Below, piece by piece: positions 13,438 to 14,359 of a DNA stretch of 14,359 nucleotides. This DNA is from Proteobacteria bacterium UBA1278 (GTDB taxonomy: Bacteria > Pseudomonadota > Gammaproteobacteria > Comchoanobacterales > Comchoanobacteraceae). Both the position numbers and the translations under genes were made by a program. The stretch's first letter is position 1; each line of letters starts with the position of its first letter. Where the stretch lies: the NCBI GenBank assembly GCA_002308435.1, contig DBUY01000020.1, positions 1-14,359 of the forward strand, in the 5' to 3' direction. Under the pieces are notes generated by a model. That model was not told the DNA's origin and made no database searches. It saw nothing but the letters and a program-made list of their open reading frames with translations.

Positions 13438-14217
13438 ATGCCATTAACTCTTGATCAAAAAAGCCATGTTGGAACTGTCATTGGGAAAGTTCTCCTGTTA
13501 AATCGGAGTGTGACTGAAGATGATTTGCGCGCTGTCAAAGCGAGTCTTGATAATGCTGATGCGAAGGATTGGAATGCACTTTGGCACACCTTCATCAGTA
13601 AACCATGTGCCAAATTATGGCAACATGGTGTCACTATGTATGAACATATCAACCATTTTACAGCCAGTTGTGCCCAACAAACTAAAGAGATGCAATTCAA
13701 CATGTTCGATAATTCACAAGCACAAAAAGTGATCTTGATGAGTTATCTTGCTGAGATGACGAAAGAGCGACCACTTTGGGAGCGCTGGACACATGAAACT
13801 CAGCGTGCATATCAGAATGCAACCAGGTACAGTAGCTTTGCTGCCTCTACAGCAGTCAGCGTACGAGACAACACGTGGGCGTTGTTAACATCGCCGTACA
13901 CAGTGACAGTCGGGTTCGCTAAGCAGAGATGGACAGATTTTCGGTCTGGGATCCTCAACTGGAAAGCAACGCCAACTGCAGATTATCAACGCTGGATGGT
14001 GAGTACGTCAATGTCTTATGCAGCGACCAAAGCGCTAGATCACTATGTGCCGATGTCATCTCAACTTGAGGCAGCCACAGTCGTTTGTGGTTCGGTCATG
14101 ATCTCCAGGGCCTTATCAAAATTGACAGATGCTGTCACGAGTGGCATTCAGGTTCTTAACGCAGACCAGGCCATCAGGCAGCCTCACAAAAATCCAGGCA
14201 GGTTAGGAATCAGCTAA
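13438..14217 (+). CDS. Unrecognised Trp-rich 259-residue protein
   Basis: No family is recognised. The protein looks largely helical, with nine Trp in 259 residues, among them a PLWERW motif (112-117), QRW at 163-165 and again at 184-186. A mildly hydrophobic stretch (about 209-224, ATVVCGSVMIS) could be a buried or membrane helix, but there is no signal peptide and no clear transmembrane anchor. The N-terminal 60 residues resemble a small helical unit. The start is set by the near-consensus promoter 30 bp upstream; the Shine-Dalgarno is poor (only AGTAGAA-like). The gene stands alone downstream of adk, with a 126-bp gap. Strong predicted transcription, lack of relatives and the accessory neighbours make it a lineage-specific gene; any role in host interaction is speculation. 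Confidence 0.8.
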   Translation: MPLTLDQKSHVGTVIGKVLLLNRSVTEDDLRAVKASLDNADAKDWNALWHTFISKPCAKLWQHGVTMYEHINHFTASCAQQTKEMQFNMFDNSQAQKVILMSYLAEMTKERPLWERWTHETQRAYQNATRYSSFAASTAVSVRDNTWALLTSPYTVTVGFAKQRWTDFRSGILNWKATPTADYQRWMVSTSMSYAATKALDHYVPMSSQLEAATVVCGSVMISRALSKLTDAVTSGIQVLNADQAIRQPHKNPGRLGIS

Positions 14218-14241
14218 CGTTGAACTGATGCACAGAAGCAG

Positions 14242-14261
14242 CGGCGTGATGCCGAGTTTTT
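14242..14261 (+). terminator. Possible intrinsic terminator of the 259-residue gene
   Basis: CGGC-GTGAT-GCCG (14242-14254) forms a short GC stem, followed after AG by five T (14257-14261). The stem is only 4 bp, so it is a weak candidate, but it lies 25 bp beyond the stop codon. Confidence 0.4.
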
Positions 14262-14299
14262 GACAAATCAGTCAACGAGCGATTCGCTATAGCCAATCT

Positions 14300-14341
14300 C
14301 CGGTGCCGATCGCAGAGCAAACGCTCTGCGGTCGGCACTGG
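14300..14341. repeat. Long 19-bp-arm hairpin with AAAC loop
   Basis: CCGGTGCCGATCGCAGAGC (14300-14318), loop AAAC and GCTCTGCGGTCGGCACTGG (14323-14341) pair along all 19 positions, with two G-T wobbles when read as plus-strand RNA. Neither side is followed by a T-run. It may be a dispersed palindromic element of REP type, a bidirectional 3' structure, or part of a feature continuing outside the window. Confidence 0.75.
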
Positions 14342-14359
14342 CATTTGTATCCAGCGATT

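Noticed and set aside
1..14359. tRNA, rRNA, CRISPR array or insertion sequence
   Set aside because: No tRNA-type T-loop with matching acceptor arms, no regularly spaced repeats and no transposase-like coding region was seen.

Overview
The window looks like chromosomal DNA of a gammaproteobacterium. The evidence is the conserved translation block ffh, rpsP, rimM, trmD, rplS on the minus strand, with a CorB/YfjD-type transporter gene divergent from ffh as in Escherichia coli. Several features point to a host-associated lineage, perhaps Legionellales-like: a group of unrecognised genes, two paralogous membrane proteins, a large hydrophilic protein with eukaryote-like features, and a small two-helix membrane protein of IcmC/IcmD type. 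That placement is inference; no single marker in the window proves it.

Layout. Positions 1-124 hold a possible 3' end of a plus-strand gene. From 523 to 3707 lies an accessory block of three minus-strand genes without recognised function: a 354-residue protein carrying a recent 33-bp tandem duplication, and two tandem paralogues of 298 and 249 residues that share a membrane-associated core. From 4139 to 10457 is the translation cluster, transcribed right to left: ffh (signal recognition particle GTPase), rpsP (S16), rimM (30S maturation factor), trmD (tRNA m1G37 methyltransferase) and rplS (L19). A 641-residue non-ribosomal gene sits between trmD and rplS, and rplS has a near-consensus sigma70 promoter of its own. 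RimM carries an acidic N-terminal extension of about 64 residues, and L19 carries a basic Ala/Lys/Pro tail of about 63 residues.

From 10853 to 14217 the genes run on the plus strand: the CorB-like CNNM/CBS protein, a 130-residue exported or membrane protein, adenylate kinase with an unusual AMP-binding motif, and an unrecognised Trp-rich 259-residue protein with a near-consensus promoter. A long hairpin lies near the right end.

Most interesting signal. The 641-residue protein has, near its C-terminus, a segment resembling the centre of an R-SNARE (VAMP-type) motif, including the zero-layer arginine and following hydrophobic layers. With its insertion into a ribosomal protein operon and its hydrophilic, coiled-coil character, it is the best candidate here for a new host-directed protein. 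This rests on pattern recognition by eye and has not been searched or modelled.
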